A stretch of 16,124 nt of DNA from positions 1 to 16,124 of the forward strand of contig DIUJ01000020.1 of assembly GCA_002422315.1 (NCBI GenBank), read 5' to 3'. The position numbers were made by a program, and so were the translations under genes. Origin of the DNA: Bacteroidetes bacterium UBA6161 (lineage in GTDB: Bacteria > Bacteroidota > Bacteroidia > NS11-12g > UBA955). The notes beneath the pieces are model-generated. The model had not been told where the DNA came from. It worked only from the letters and a program-made list of their open reading frames with translations, and made no database searches. Below, in pieces: positions 7,553 to 15,050 of the stretch (position 1 is the stretch's first letter; each line of letters begins with the position of its first letter).

Positions 7553-7990
7553 CTACTTTTTACCAAATAAAATTTTGTCTAAAGACCATTTGCCAGAGCC
7601 ATGTATTAGCAAATATATACTGCAAAGTAACATGGCCCAGTCGGTTCTGCTGCCATGCATAAGTTCCCAAAAACCTTTATCGTAAAAAACCTGTGACTTT
7701 GTAGTTGCAAAAGCTACCAACATAATTATAATGGTGGGTATTACTGCCAATCGTGTAAGAAATCCGAGGCTTATAGCAAGTCCACACAATACCTCGAAAC
7801 TTGCCACCCAATACCCTAAAAACTCAGGCCATGGCAAGCCAATACTTTCAAATCTGCCAGCGCCTCGCAATTCGGGGAAAATAAACTTTTGGATACCCTC
7901 AGATAGGAATACAAACCCCACTACAAAACGTATAAGGATTAAGGTATTAGAAAATTGAGCGGAATTATTTTTATTCGAGGGTTTAGTCAT
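7553..7990 (-). CDS. DoxX-like four-helix membrane protein
   Basis: This 145-residue membrane protein has about four transmembrane helices (near 16-34, 58-76, 80-97 and 117-134). The segment after helix 1, EGIQKFIFPELRGAGRF, and the following IGLPWPEF are the usual DoxX signature. DoxX-like proteins have been linked to thiosulfate:quinone oxidoreductase and to membrane redox or detoxification complexes, but most members have no proven role. It sits 51 nt after the isochorismate synthase-like gene and 4 nt before a TSUP transporter, so a quinone- or sulfur-related task is a reasonable guess only. The ATG is at 7988-7990. Confidence 0.85.
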   Translation of the reverse strand: MTKPSNKNNSAQFSNTLILIRFVVGFVFLSEGIQKFIFPELRGAGRFESIGLPWPEFLGYWVASFEVLCGLAISLGFLTRLAVIPTIIIMLVAFATTKSQVFYDKGFWELMHGSRTDWAMLLCSIYLLIHGSGKWSLDKILFGKK

Positions 7991-8013
7991 AGGTGTTTTT
8001 AAAATGTATAATT

Positions 8014-8021
8014 CAAAAATA
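8014..8021 (-). promoter_or_regulatory. possible internal -7 box ahead of the DoxX gene
   Basis: In the 51-nt gap before the DoxX gene, the minus strand reads TATTTTTG (8021-8014), matching the Bacteroidota -7 consensus TAnnTTTG, about 23 nt before the ATG. No convincing TTG -33 box is found at the proper spacing, so this is weak. Confidence 0.25.
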
Positions 8022-8041
8022 AGAAAATAGCAGAAACTAAG

Positions 8042-9019
8042 TTAAACCAAGAATTTTTTCAAGACCTGCAGCATGGTTTCAAATTTATGCTCTGTTTCTA
8101 TCCATTCAGCCTCCGCATTGCTTTGGGCCGTAATACCTGCTCCGGCATACAGCACCGCTTTGTTTTTGTAGAAATGTGCACAACGAAGGTTTACTGCCAA
8201 TTCTATACTTTGTGTGCTATATAGACCAGAAAAACCTGCATACAATGCTCTTTTAACTTTTTCGTGTGCCAAAATAAATGGAATAGTGGGAAGGTAGGGG
8301 TAGCCTCCAACAGCGGGTGTAGGGTGTAGTTTTGTTATCCAATCCGATAAGGAAAAATTATCAGAGGGTAATTCAAAAGTATAGGTATTAGAAAAATGGG
8401 CTAAATGTTCCGCTTTTATGATTTTTAGTTCTCCTTTTTCGTAAGCAAGTCCAGCTTTTTTAAGAGTTTCTTCTATATGTTTGCCAATAAATGCTTGTTC
8501 TTCATTTTCCTTGTTTCCAAGTTTTTCTTTTTCATCCCAAAGGCAGGTGCCTGCAAGGGCTATTGTTTCTCCTTTGTTGCTCTGCGTTTTTACAAGGAGT
8601 TCTGGGCTTATAGCCACAAAGGTGCCTAGCGAGCCAGAATATACAGAAAGATAAGCCGCAGGATAATTTTCTGTAAGATGTGTTATAAAGGTATTAAAAC
8701 AGAAGTTATCTAGTAAATTTATACTTTTAGTTCTTGCTGCTACTACTTTTTGAAATTCACCATTTGCAATAGCTTGTTGAATTTCTTGGATATATTGGGT
8801 GAATTCTTCTTTGCTGCTGTCTTTTTCTGATGGACCTAGGGCAATAGGATTGTCAAAACTTACATAGTCGATTTCTTCAATTATGCTATAGGAGGCAAAG
8901 GGTAAAAAACTAGAAATTAGATAATAATTTTTATCCTTAATTTGATTGAATTCTAAAGGGTTGGAACAAAAACGGTATATTTTTGGGTTCCCGGGTTTTT
9001 TGAATAAGGCTTTTTCCAC
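8042..9019 (-). CDS. menF: isochorismate synthase-like chorismate-binding enzyme
   Basis: This enzyme likely isomerises chorismate to isochorismate, the first committed step to menaquinone. The 325-residue protein has the chorismate-utilising fold: FQKVVAARTK with the probable general base K91, IALAGT (153-158), the KENEEQ segment (170-175) with likely Mg2+-binding Glu, HPTPAVGGYP (232-241), and the C-terminal GAGITAQSNAEAEW with further Glu. HPTPAVGG is specific to isochorismate rather than anthranilate synthases. It is short compared with E. coli MenF (~430 aa), mainly at the N-terminus. The start is a GTG directly after the TAA of the thioesterase gene and in the same frame; no ATG lies nearby. 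EntC-like siderophore use is possible, but the thioesterase neighbour favours menaquinone. Confidence 0.88.
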   Translation of the reverse strand: MEKALFKKPGNPKIYRFCSNPLEFNQIKDKNYYLISSFLPFASYSIIEEIDYVSFDNPIALGPSEKDSSKEEFTQYIQEIQQAIANGEFQKVVAARTKSINLLDNFCFNTFITHLTENYPAAYLSVYSGSLGTFVAISPELLVKTQSNKGETIALAGTCLWDEKEKLGNKENEEQAFIGKHIEETLKKAGLAYEKGELKIIKAEHLAHFSNTYTFELPSDNFSLSDWITKLHPTPAVGGYPYLPTIPFILAHEKVKRALYAGFSGLYSTQSIELAVNLRCAHFYKNKAVLYAGAGITAQSNAEAEWIETEHKFETMLQVLKKFLV

Positions 9020-9469
9020 TTATGCAATTGATTTTACAGCCATGGTAAGTCTACAAACGCAAAGAAGCTCTTGTTTTTCGTTTTCTATGCTCACATCCCA
9101 CACTTGGGTGCTTTTGCCAATATGGTATGCCCTTGCTATGCCATACACCATTTGCCCTTCTAAAGCAGGTTTTAGGTGATTGCCTTGCATATCTAGCCCA
9201 AGAGCTACATATTTCTCTCTGTCTAAAACAAGGTTTGCTGCTAGGCTTCCAAGGTTTTCGGCAAGAGCAAAAGAGGCGCCACCATTGAGCATTCGCAGCG
9301 GTTGCACCGTTTTGTGGTTCACTGGCATACTTGCTTTTAGGTAATCAGGGGTAATTTCACAAAAGTTAATCTCTAAAAACTCTGCCATGGTATTTTTACA
9401 ACGCAGGTTTAGTTGGTCTAGAGAAATTTGTTCGGGTTTAAAAATATTTTGAAGCATGTTTAAAAGCAA
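9020..9469 (-). CDS. hotdog-fold thioesterase, MenI/PaaI-like (probable DHNA-CoA hydrolase)
   Basis: This 149-residue single hotdog domain probably hydrolyses 1,4-dihydroxy-2-naphthoyl-CoA in menaquinone synthesis, as judged by family and by the isochorismate synthase gene right behind it. The catalytic segment is VQPLRMLNGGASFALAENLGS (about 55-75). Relative to E. coli MenI, Q56 and E71 match its Gln and catalytic Glu in spacing, but the usual His of LLHGGAS is Asn (N62). The later GNHLKPALEG (96-105) matches the second family motif. The first ATG is at 9469 and another at 9457; both are possible. It starts 6 nt after the lipoprotein stop and abuts the next gene with no gap. Other acyl-CoA substrates cannot be excluded. 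Confidence 0.85.
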   Translation of the reverse strand: MLLNMLQNIFKPEQISLDQLNLRCKNTMAEFLEINFCEITPDYLKASMPVNHKTVQPLRMLNGGASFALAENLGSLAANLVLDREKYVALGLDMQGNHLKPALEGQMVYGIARAYHIGKSTQVWDVSIENEKQELLCVCRLTMAVKSIA

Positions 9470-9475
9470 TTTAAA

Positions 9476-9892
9476 TTAGTCTTTTTCTTTATCAAAACGT
9501 ATACTGTAGTCTAAAGGTTTTTTTTCGGCAAGAATCCAGTTGTCTGATATTCCTAACATTTCACACCTGCCACATGTTTTTGTTTCTACGCTGTAAACGT
9601 ATTGTTTCTCCTTGTGGTTTATTTTTAATTCGTTTTCAAAGCCAATGTCACAACCGCTGCCGCTTGTTTTCATTCCTATTAGGCAATGAACATTAAAGTC
9701 TATAAAAGGGGTGTCGCTTGCGTTTCTGTTTTGGTATAGAGCAAGGTATTGTTCCTGAGTTTCTACTAAAGTTCCTTCTCTGGATGCGGCAATGGGTAAA
9801 TCTATAGCGGTACCACCTTTTGTTTCAGAGTCACAGTTTTTTTTACAGGAAGCAAAACCAAGTATGGTAAGTAATATAAAAATGGGTTTCAT
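9476..9892 (-). CDS. small lipoprotein of unknown function
   Basis: This 138-residue protein has a short signal peptide (1-15) and a lipobox ending at C16 followed by KK, so it should be lipid-anchored. I do not recognise the mature domain. It has five further cysteines: C20, C70, C81 and a CxxC-like pair, C107 and C110 (TCGRC), suggesting disulfides or metal binding. It is the first gene of the operon, 17 nt below a good -7 box and 6 nt before the thioesterase gene. A link to menaquinone is only by position. The start ATG is supported by the signal peptide. Confidence 0.8.
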   Translation of the reverse strand: MKPIFILLTILGFASCKKNCDSETKGGTAIDLPIAASREGTLVETQEQYLALYQNRNASDTPFIDFNVHCLIGMKTSGSGCDIGFENELKINHKEKQYVYSVETKTCGRCEMLGISDNWILAEKKPLDYSIRFDKEKD

Positions 9893-9908
9893 TATAAATT
9901 TATGAGGA

Positions 9909-9936
9909 CAAAGATAGAAAAAAAGAGAAAGGCAAA
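9909..9936 (-). promoter_or_regulatory. probable promoter of the lipoprotein-thioesterase-menF operon
   Basis: On the minus strand, TATCTTTG (9916-9909) matches the Bacteroidota -7 consensus TAnnTTTG exactly, and TTTG (9936-9933) lies 16 nt upstream as a -33 box. The ATG at 9892 would leave a leader of roughly 10-15 nt. The spacing is slightly shorter than usual. Confidence 0.5.
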
Positions 9937-10013
9937 TAGTAAGTATTGTAAAAGTAACAGTTATTATTTGGGGATTATTTCAAAGCTGCGGTTTTGCCTT
10001 TTATCGGCTGCCA

Positions 10014-10050
10014 GGTGATCCGCCAATCCCCAAGAATCTTGGGGAGGGAC
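10014..10050. repeat. interspersed palindromic repeat, copy 1
   Basis: GGTGATCCGCCAAT (10014-10027) is identical to 15057-15070. It leads into a perfect hairpin with 9-bp arms, TCCCCAAGA (10027-10035) and TCTTGGGGA (10037-10045). It lies in the ~520-bp gap between the convergent ends of regions 3 and 4, which otherwise contains no gene. A smaller stem, TCCCA/TGGGA (10300-10304 and 10310-10314), lies further on. Confidence 0.65.
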
Positions 10051-10087
10051 ACAAAACATAAAGCAAAGAAAAAATAACATAAAAAAA

Positions 10088-10220
10088 TCTACAAACTGCT
10101 TTAATTTCAGATTTCAGATTTTAGAAGTCAGATTTAAAAAACTCTACAATCTGCTTTAATTTCAGATTTCAGATTTTAGAAGTTAGATTTAAAAAACTCT
10201 ACAATCTACAATCTACAATC
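10088..10220. repeat. 55-bp tandem duplication with short satellite tail
   Basis: Two copies of a 55-bp unit, 10088-10142 and 10143-10197, are nearly identical; differences include AAC/ATC near the start and GTC/GTT near the end. Each unit itself contains ATTTCAG repeats. A third copy starts at 10198 but dissolves into a 7-bp satellite (ACAATCT, three times, to about 10221). No gene overlaps it. Confidence 0.85.
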
Positions 10221-10410
10221 TTATGCGTATAGTTTCGAAACTCTAGTTGGTGTTTTTCATCAATCAGACAATTTCCCCCTGATTTTTTCTTGGTGACAAT
10301 CCCAAAGAATGGGATAAATCCCCCAAAGGCATAAAAAGGTATTTATCCTTTATTTAAAACTTATCTGTTTTCAATAAATTGCTAGTCAGCTACTAAAGCT
10401 TATAAATGGA

Positions 10411-11253
10411 TTAAGGATTACAATAGTCACAGTACATAGGATCTTCGTGTGTTTTGTCGTGGGGATAAAGTTGTTCTTTTGAAAACCCACAATGGCCACA
10501 TGTATAAAGATAACTTAAAGTGGAATTTGTGGGGCAACTACATTCCTTACATGGGAGTCCTTTATGCATTTTAATTACATCAAAGCCCGGCATTCTACAA
10601 GTAGAGCAGGTGGATTTGATTTTTTCTATTAATTTATGAGTTGCTTTTTCTATCACTCTCATTCGTGTTGGATTGTACATGGCCCTCATGTCTGTTTCGG
10701 CATATACCACACCATATTTGCTGAATAATTCATGAAATATCTTCTTTAAGTTTTCCCATTCATTTATTCCTTTAAAAATCGGATTGAATTCTTCTTTGGA
10801 TTTACGAAGTATCAAGCCATGCGATGGAAATCCAATTTGTCTTGCAAATTCTATCAACTCTTCTTCGGAACAAACTTCTTTTGAATTGAAGTTGGTATCG
10901 GAACTCAATTCCCTAACAACGATCTCAATGTTATTTTCTAGGTCTATAAAGATTAAAAGTTCGTCGTTTGCGGGTACAAAAAACAAGGAGGGATGAGGTC
11001 CAAATGAGCCTTCGCTTGCTACACCTAATTTTAAGTTGTTTAGTAACAGGGCTTGTAAGCACTTTTCTCTTACCGTTTCAATTGGGCTAAGTTTTCTATC
11101 TATCTCTCCGCTAAATGTTCCCAGACTATCGGTGTCGAAACGGTTGTTTGAAATACAAAATACACCTATATTTTCTTCTAAAATTGGAGAGATAACTTGT
11201 TCTTTTTTATGCTTTGTAGCCACAAGTAATTTTCTTCCTTCAAACAGTTTCAT
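10411..11253 (-). CDS. DUF6671-like protein with C-terminal zinc ribbons
   Basis: This 280-residue protein resembles the uncharacterised DUF6671 family. Diagnostic segments are LLVATKHKKE (9-18), DTDSLGTFSGEIDR (40-53), ASEGSFGPHP (79-88) and TDMRAMYNPTRM (187-198). The C-terminal ~70 residues hold nine cysteines arranged as C216-x2-C219, C235-x2-C238-x-C240, C252-x2-C255 and C275-x2-C278, consistent with two zinc ribbons. No signal peptide or membrane helix is present, so it should be cytosolic. Its ATG overlaps the stop of the dihydroorotase gene by four bases (ATGA), implying translational coupling. No biochemical function is known to me; nucleotide or RNA binding is a guess from the ribbons. 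Confidence 0.82.
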   Translation of the reverse strand: MKLFEGRKLLVATKHKKEQVISPILEENIGVFCISNNRFDTDSLGTFSGEIDRKLSPIETVREKCLQALLLNNLKLGVASEGSFGPHPSLFFVPANDELLIFIDLENNIEIVVRELSSDTNFNSKEVCSEEELIEFARQIGFPSHGLILRKSKEEFNPIFKGINEWENLKKIFHELFSKYGVVYAETDMRAMYNPTRMRVIEKATHKLIEKIKSTCSTCRMPGFDVIKMHKGLPCKECSCPTNSTLSYLYTCGHCGFSKEQLYPHDKTHEDPMYCDYCNP

Positions 11254-12608
11254 TCCTTGCTTATGTTTTTTACCAATGGCATTCCTTTATGGCTTTCATC
11301 AAATTTACCGTTTTCATATACCAAATGTCCATTTACAAAAGTATGTGTAATGTTTGAATGAAAAGTAGTTCCCTCTAAAGGCGACCAACCACACTTAGAA
11401 AGAAGGTTGTTTTTTTCTACAGTCCATTCTGTATTTAGGTCCACTATGCATAAGTCGGCATAGTATCCTTCTCGTATAAATCCTCTTTTTTCTATATCGT
11501 ACAATGTTGCAGGGTTATGACACATTTTTTCAGCAATTTTTTCAAGTGATATAAGATCTTGTTTGTAAAATTCTAACATGATATTTAAAGAATGTTGCAC
11601 AATAGGAGCGCCTGACATGGCTTGGAAATAGGTTTTTTGTTTTTCTTCTAAGGTATGTGGTGCGTGGTCTGTAGTTACAATGTCTATTTTATCTTCAATT
11701 AGAGCTTTTAAAAGCCCTTTTTTGTCTTTTTCGGTTTTTATAGCAGGGTTCCATTTTATAAGGGTTCCAAGTTTTTGGTAATCCTTGTCCGAGAACCATA
11801 AATGGTGTACCGAAACTTCCGTGGTGATTCTTTTTTCTTTTAGAGGAATATCATTTCGGAAAAGGTGTGTTTCCGCTTCTGTGGTTAAGTGGAGTATATG
11901 CAGTCTGGCATTGTGTTTATTTGCTATCGATATAGCTCTCTTGGTGGCTTCATAGCACGCTTTTTCGCTTCTAATTACCGGGTGAAATTCTATGGGCACA
12001 TTTTCGCCATATTGTTCTTTATATAGTTCCTCGTTCTCTTCTACAATTTGCTCTTTTTCGGAATGTATAGCAATGATAGATTTGCAGTTAGAGAAAAGTT
12101 TTTCCATGGTTTCTGGATTGTCTGCAAGCAAATTTCCTTTTTTTGTGAAATATAGACCATCGTCGGAAACACCAAGTAAGTGGGAGGTGTCTGTTTGAAT
12201 TACCTCGTCTAAGTTGTCGCCATTTACTCCCAGAAAAAAAGAGAAATTTGCCAAAGATTTTTGTGCGGCTATTTCATATTTTTGATTTAAAATATCCATA
12301 GATAAAACATTGGGTACTGTATTAGGCATATCTATAAACGAGGTTGTGCCGCCCGCTATGGCAGCTTTGCTTTCTGTATATAGGTCGCCTTTGTGGGTTA
12401 GGCCAGGGTCTCTAAAGTGTACCTGCCCATCTATAATTCCAGGAAAAAGATATTTCCCACTTCCGTCTACTGTTTTGTTGCAGGTAGCCTCTATACCTAT
12501 TCCTATCTTGCTAATTAAACCATTTTCAATAAGTACGTCACCTATTTTTATTTTATTTTCGTTAACTATGTGAATGTTTTTTATCAAGATGCAATTTGCG
12601 GATTTCAT
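11250..12608 (-). CDS. pyrC: dihydroorotase
   Basis: This cytosolic amidohydrolase interconverts carbamoyl-aspartate and dihydroorotate in pyrimidine synthesis. The 452 residues show the beta-strand-1 motif IDGQVHFRDPG (59-69), with Gln in place of the first metal His. Also visible are FIDMPNTVPN (91-100), IHSE with H183, LHILHLTTE (236-244) and TTDHAPH (312-318) with the catalytic D314. Where many dihydroorotases have the carbamylated Lys (GIKIFMG), this one reads GVSDDGLYF, which places D150 there, as in type I enzymes that use Asp. The C-terminus carries the usual ADLCIVD barrel-edge strand. It is followed by the DUF6671-like gene with ATGA overlap. Allantoinase or hydantoinase activity is less likely given the Pyr-type signatures. 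Confidence 0.88.
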   Translation of the reverse strand: MKSANCILIKNIHIVNENKIKIGDVLIENGLISKIGIGIEATCNKTVDGSGKYLFPGIIDGQVHFRDPGLTHKGDLYTESKAAIAGGTTSFIDMPNTVPNVLSMDILNQKYEIAAQKSLANFSFFLGVNGDNLDEVIQTDTSHLLGVSDDGLYFTKKGNLLADNPETMEKLFSNCKSIIAIHSEKEQIVEENEELYKEQYGENVPIEFHPVIRSEKACYEATKRAISIANKHNARLHILHLTTEAETHLFRNDIPLKEKRITTEVSVHHLWFSDKDYQKLGTLIKWNPAIKTEKDKKGLLKALIEDKIDIVTTDHAPHTLEEKQKTYFQAMSGAPIVQHSLNIMLEFYKQDLISLEKIAEKMCHNPATLYDIEKRGFIREGYYADLCIVDLNTEWTVEKNNLLSKCGWSPLEGTTFHSNITHTFVNGHLVYENGKFDESHKGMPLVKNISKE

Positions 12609-13086
12609 AGGGTATTAAGATTTGTTAGGAGTGGTTTGTATTTTTTGATTCTCTTATGTTAGCTCAATTTTTGGCCGTTCAAAAATAGAAAATTTTAAGA
12701 GTATTTATGAAAATCTGGTATTGATTTTAACTATGGATTTACAGTTGTGTTTCTCTGTTTTTAGAAACAGAAGATTTGAATAATGTTTATCCCTCGGTAG
12801 TCGAATTTTCATTTAAAATAGATATTTGAAAGCCAAAAAAATGTGCAATGCAAATACTGATTTCTATTCTTTGTGCTTTTTTAAAGGGATTTTTTGCCTC
12901 CCCAATTCCAAGTAATCCTGTACATATAAAAACGATTTTAGCCAAAATAGAAAGTAAAAATAAGGGAATGAGTTTGTTTAGTGATGTAAATATGTAATAA
13001 GTTTTACGAATTATGTAAGATTAAGGGCTCTTAAATAGACCATTTTTGCCAAGCAATAATGTTGTTGCAAATTAAAATTCAATTAT
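12609..13086. other. divergent intergenic region, no gene
   Basis: These 478 bp separate the divergent pyrC and baeRF genes and should hold both promoters. On the minus strand, TATTTTTG (12687-12680) fits a -7 box ~70 nt before pyrC, but no clear -33 box goes with it. A perfect 7-bp stem TCTGTTT/AAACAGA lies at 12754-12771. For the baeRF gene I see no convincing TAnnTTTG box. The only open frames are under ~30 codons. Confidence 0.4.
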
Positions 13087-14253
13087 ATGGAAATCAAAAT
13101 TGCAATACCAGCCAGTGAATTGCTTCTGGAATTAACAGATAAAAAATATGACCCGAGTATTTCATTGTATATGCCTACCCATCGAAGTCACCCCGATAAC
13201 CAAAAGGATATAATTGTATTCAAAAATCTAGTTAAACAAATAACAGAATCTTTGCGAGAAAAATACTCGGAAAAGGAGGTTCAGCACTGTATTAAACCAT
13301 TCGAATTTTTAAGCCAAAACACAGAGTTGTGGAACAAGACCTTAGATGGCTTAGCAGTATATAGTGGTGGAGATTATTTAAAGGTAATCTACATGCAAAT
13401 GCCTGTGGACCCTTTGGTGATTGTTGCACAAAGATTTCATACCAAACCTTTAAGAAGGTATTTGCAATCGATTGACAGATACCATATATTAAGTTTAAAT
13501 CTAGATAGGGTTCAACTGTTTGAAGGGAATCGTTTTGGCGTTTCTGAAGTAGAACTTCACTCCGAAATCCCTAAAACTTTAACCGAAGCACTAGGAGAGG
13601 ATTTGACAGAAAAACATTCTACAGTAGCTTCCTATGGTGGAACAGGAGGGCAAAGCGCAAACATGCATCATGGGGATGGGGGAAAGAAAGACCAAATGGA
13701 TAAAGATACTGAAAAGTTTTTTAGAATAATCTCGCAGGCTATTGAAAAACACTATTCAAAACCAATGGGTATGCCCCTTTTACTTGCTACTTTACCAGAA
13801 CACCAAAACCTGTTTCATAAAATTAACAAAAACCCATGGCTTCAAAAAGAGGGTATAATGTTTAGTACAAAATTTATGCAAGGTGAAAATATGGCAGAAA
13901 TGGCTTGGGGTATTATGCAAAAGCATTTTTTGCTGAAACTAAAAGGATTGAAAGGAAAATTTGAACAAGCTATAGGGAGTTCAAATGCAAGTGATAGCTT
14001 ACAAGAGGTTGCCAAAGCAGTGGCAGAAGGAAGAGTAGAAACCTTGCTCTTGGAGCAAAATAGAATCATACCTGGAATAATATTAGATAATAATTCAGGA
14101 TCAGTAGAAATAGGAGAAAGGATACGCCCAGAACAAGGTGATTTGCTAGATGCTATAGCAGAAATGGCTTCGGAAAAAGGAGCAGAGGTTGTAGTTGTTA
14201 AAAAAGACAACATGCCAACAGAATCTGGTATTGCTGCCATATTTAGATACTAA
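13087..14253 (+). CDS. bacterial archaeo-eukaryotic release-factor-like (baeRF) protein with GGQ
   Basis: This 388-residue protein resembles the baeRF families, bacterial relatives of eRF1/Pelota. The N-terminal part opens with the baeRF-type segment SLYMPTHR (26-33). The middle domain (~130-295) keeps YGGTGGQSANMHHGDGG (183-199), with G187-G188-Q189, the tripeptide eRF1 uses to trigger peptidyl-tRNA hydrolysis. It is followed by an amphipathic helix as in eRF1. The C-terminal domain (~305-388) has VAEGRVETLLL (312-322) and ends SGIAAIFRY, like eRF1/Pelota domain 3. It lies 132 nt before an HPF/RaiA-like gene. I infer a role in ribosome hibernation, rescue or quality control. The baeRF subfamily and true hydrolase activity are not settled. 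No NIKS decoding motif is seen. Confidence 0.82.
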   Translation: MEIKIAIPASELLLELTDKKYDPSISLYMPTHRSHPDNQKDIIVFKNLVKQITESLREKYSEKEVQHCIKPFEFLSQNTELWNKTLDGLAVYSGGDYLKVIYMQMPVDPLVIVAQRFHTKPLRRYLQSIDRYHILSLNLDRVQLFEGNRFGVSEVELHSEIPKTLTEALGEDLTEKHSTVASYGGTGGQSANMHHGDGGKKDQMDKDTEKFFRIISQAIEKHYSKPMGMPLLLATLPEHQNLFHKINKNPWLQKEGIMFSTKFMQGENMAEMAWGIMQKHFLLKLKGLKGKFEQAIGSSNASDSLQEVAKAVAEGRVETLLLEQNRIIPGIILDNNSGSVEIGERIRPEQGDLLDAIAEMASEKGAEVVVVKKDNMPTESGIAAIFRY

Positions 14254-14385
14254 ACATGCAAATTTAAATGCTCTCTCTTTACTATTGAGTTTCTGAATTT
14301 ATTTTTCCAAAAAAATGCGTATCCAAAAAAACAAGAGTACAAGAAAGGCAAGATTACCCGACTAAAATAAATAAATTATATACCA

Positions 14386-14700
14386 ATGAAAATACAATTT
14401 AATACAGACAAAAATATCCATGGGAGCGAAGATTTTACTTCACCTTTCATAGTTTTAATTGAAGAAGGATTGAAACAATTCAAAGCTCAAATCACAAGAA
14501 TAGAAGTTCACATGTCAGACGAAGATGGGGACAAAGATGGCCTTAATGCAAAACGCTGTTTGTTGGAAGCAAGAATTAGTGGCATGAAACCAATTGCAGT
14601 TTCGAGCCAGTCAGATACAGAAGAACAAGCACTTACAGAATCCCTAAATAAGCTAAACACTAGCCTTAAAACCATTTTTGGCCGAATGAATAACCGTTAA
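14386..14700 (+). CDS. HPF/RaiA-like ribosome-associated protein
   Basis: At 104 residues, this is a short member of the hibernation-promoting factor superfamily. The predicted order matches the beta-alpha-beta-beta-beta-alpha fold: KIQFNTD (2-8), helix 18-34, ITRIEVHMSDE (36-46), KRCLLEARI (56-64), PIAVSSQS (68-75) and a long helix 77-102. Members bind the 30S decoding centre and silence idle ribosomes. It lacks the C-terminal dimerisation domain of long HPF. It differs from standard HPF in an acidic loop (SDEDGDKDG) and fewer basic surface residues. It follows the GGQ-bearing baeRF gene by 132 nt on the same strand, and co-transcription is likely. No Shine-Dalgarno precedes the ATG at 14386. 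Confidence 0.75.
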   Translation: MKIQFNTDKNIHGSEDFTSPFIVLIEEGLKQFKAQITRIEVHMSDEDGDKDGLNAKRCLLEARISGMKPIAVSSQSDTEEQALTESLNKLNTSLKTIFGRMNNR

Positions 14701-14854
14701 TCTAAAGGCATTTTAAATGCATACAGAAGTATAGACTTAAAACTTGAACATATAGTTAACTCTGACCCCTTGTTTCTGAAAATAGTATAACCAAAGCGAT
14801 GTTAGGGTTCTACTGTTTTTTCCGACAATTGTTTTATGACCAACAGTTTAAAAA

Positions 14855-14990
14855 GTTTCCATTTCTCGATTGGAGATAAATATTTAAAAACCCGTGTTTT
14901 AACCAGGTATTTTGAATGGAAACGAAATTATGTTTTTGGCACGTGACCCAAACAAAATTTGCGGGATTTTTTGCCCTTCTTTACAAAAAA
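14855..14990 (+). repeat. structured interspersed repeat, copy A (degenerate)
   Basis: This copy contains, in order, a TCTC/GGAGA remnant (~14862-14876), a decayed ACCCGTGTTTTAACCAGGT stem (~14890-14907), a 22-nt core starting AAACGAAATT (14920-14941) and GCCCTTC (14973-14979). The core is identical to the reverse complement of 15912-15933. The rest of the ~485-bp stretch from 14701 to the membrane protein gene holds no gene except for the cruciform repeat at 15051-15098. Confidence 0.65.
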
Positions 14991-15050
14991 CAGACAAAAA
15001 CATTATGGGAAGTAAAGTATCTATTAAATAGATTATCATGATTTAAAAGT

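Noticed and set aside
10014..10220. CRISPR array
   Set aside because: Repeats are directly adjacent without unique spacers, and no cas gene is present.
12840..12915. Tiny 24-codon frame in the pyrC-baeRF gap
   Set aside because: Too short, no ribosome-binding site and no recognisable peptide type.
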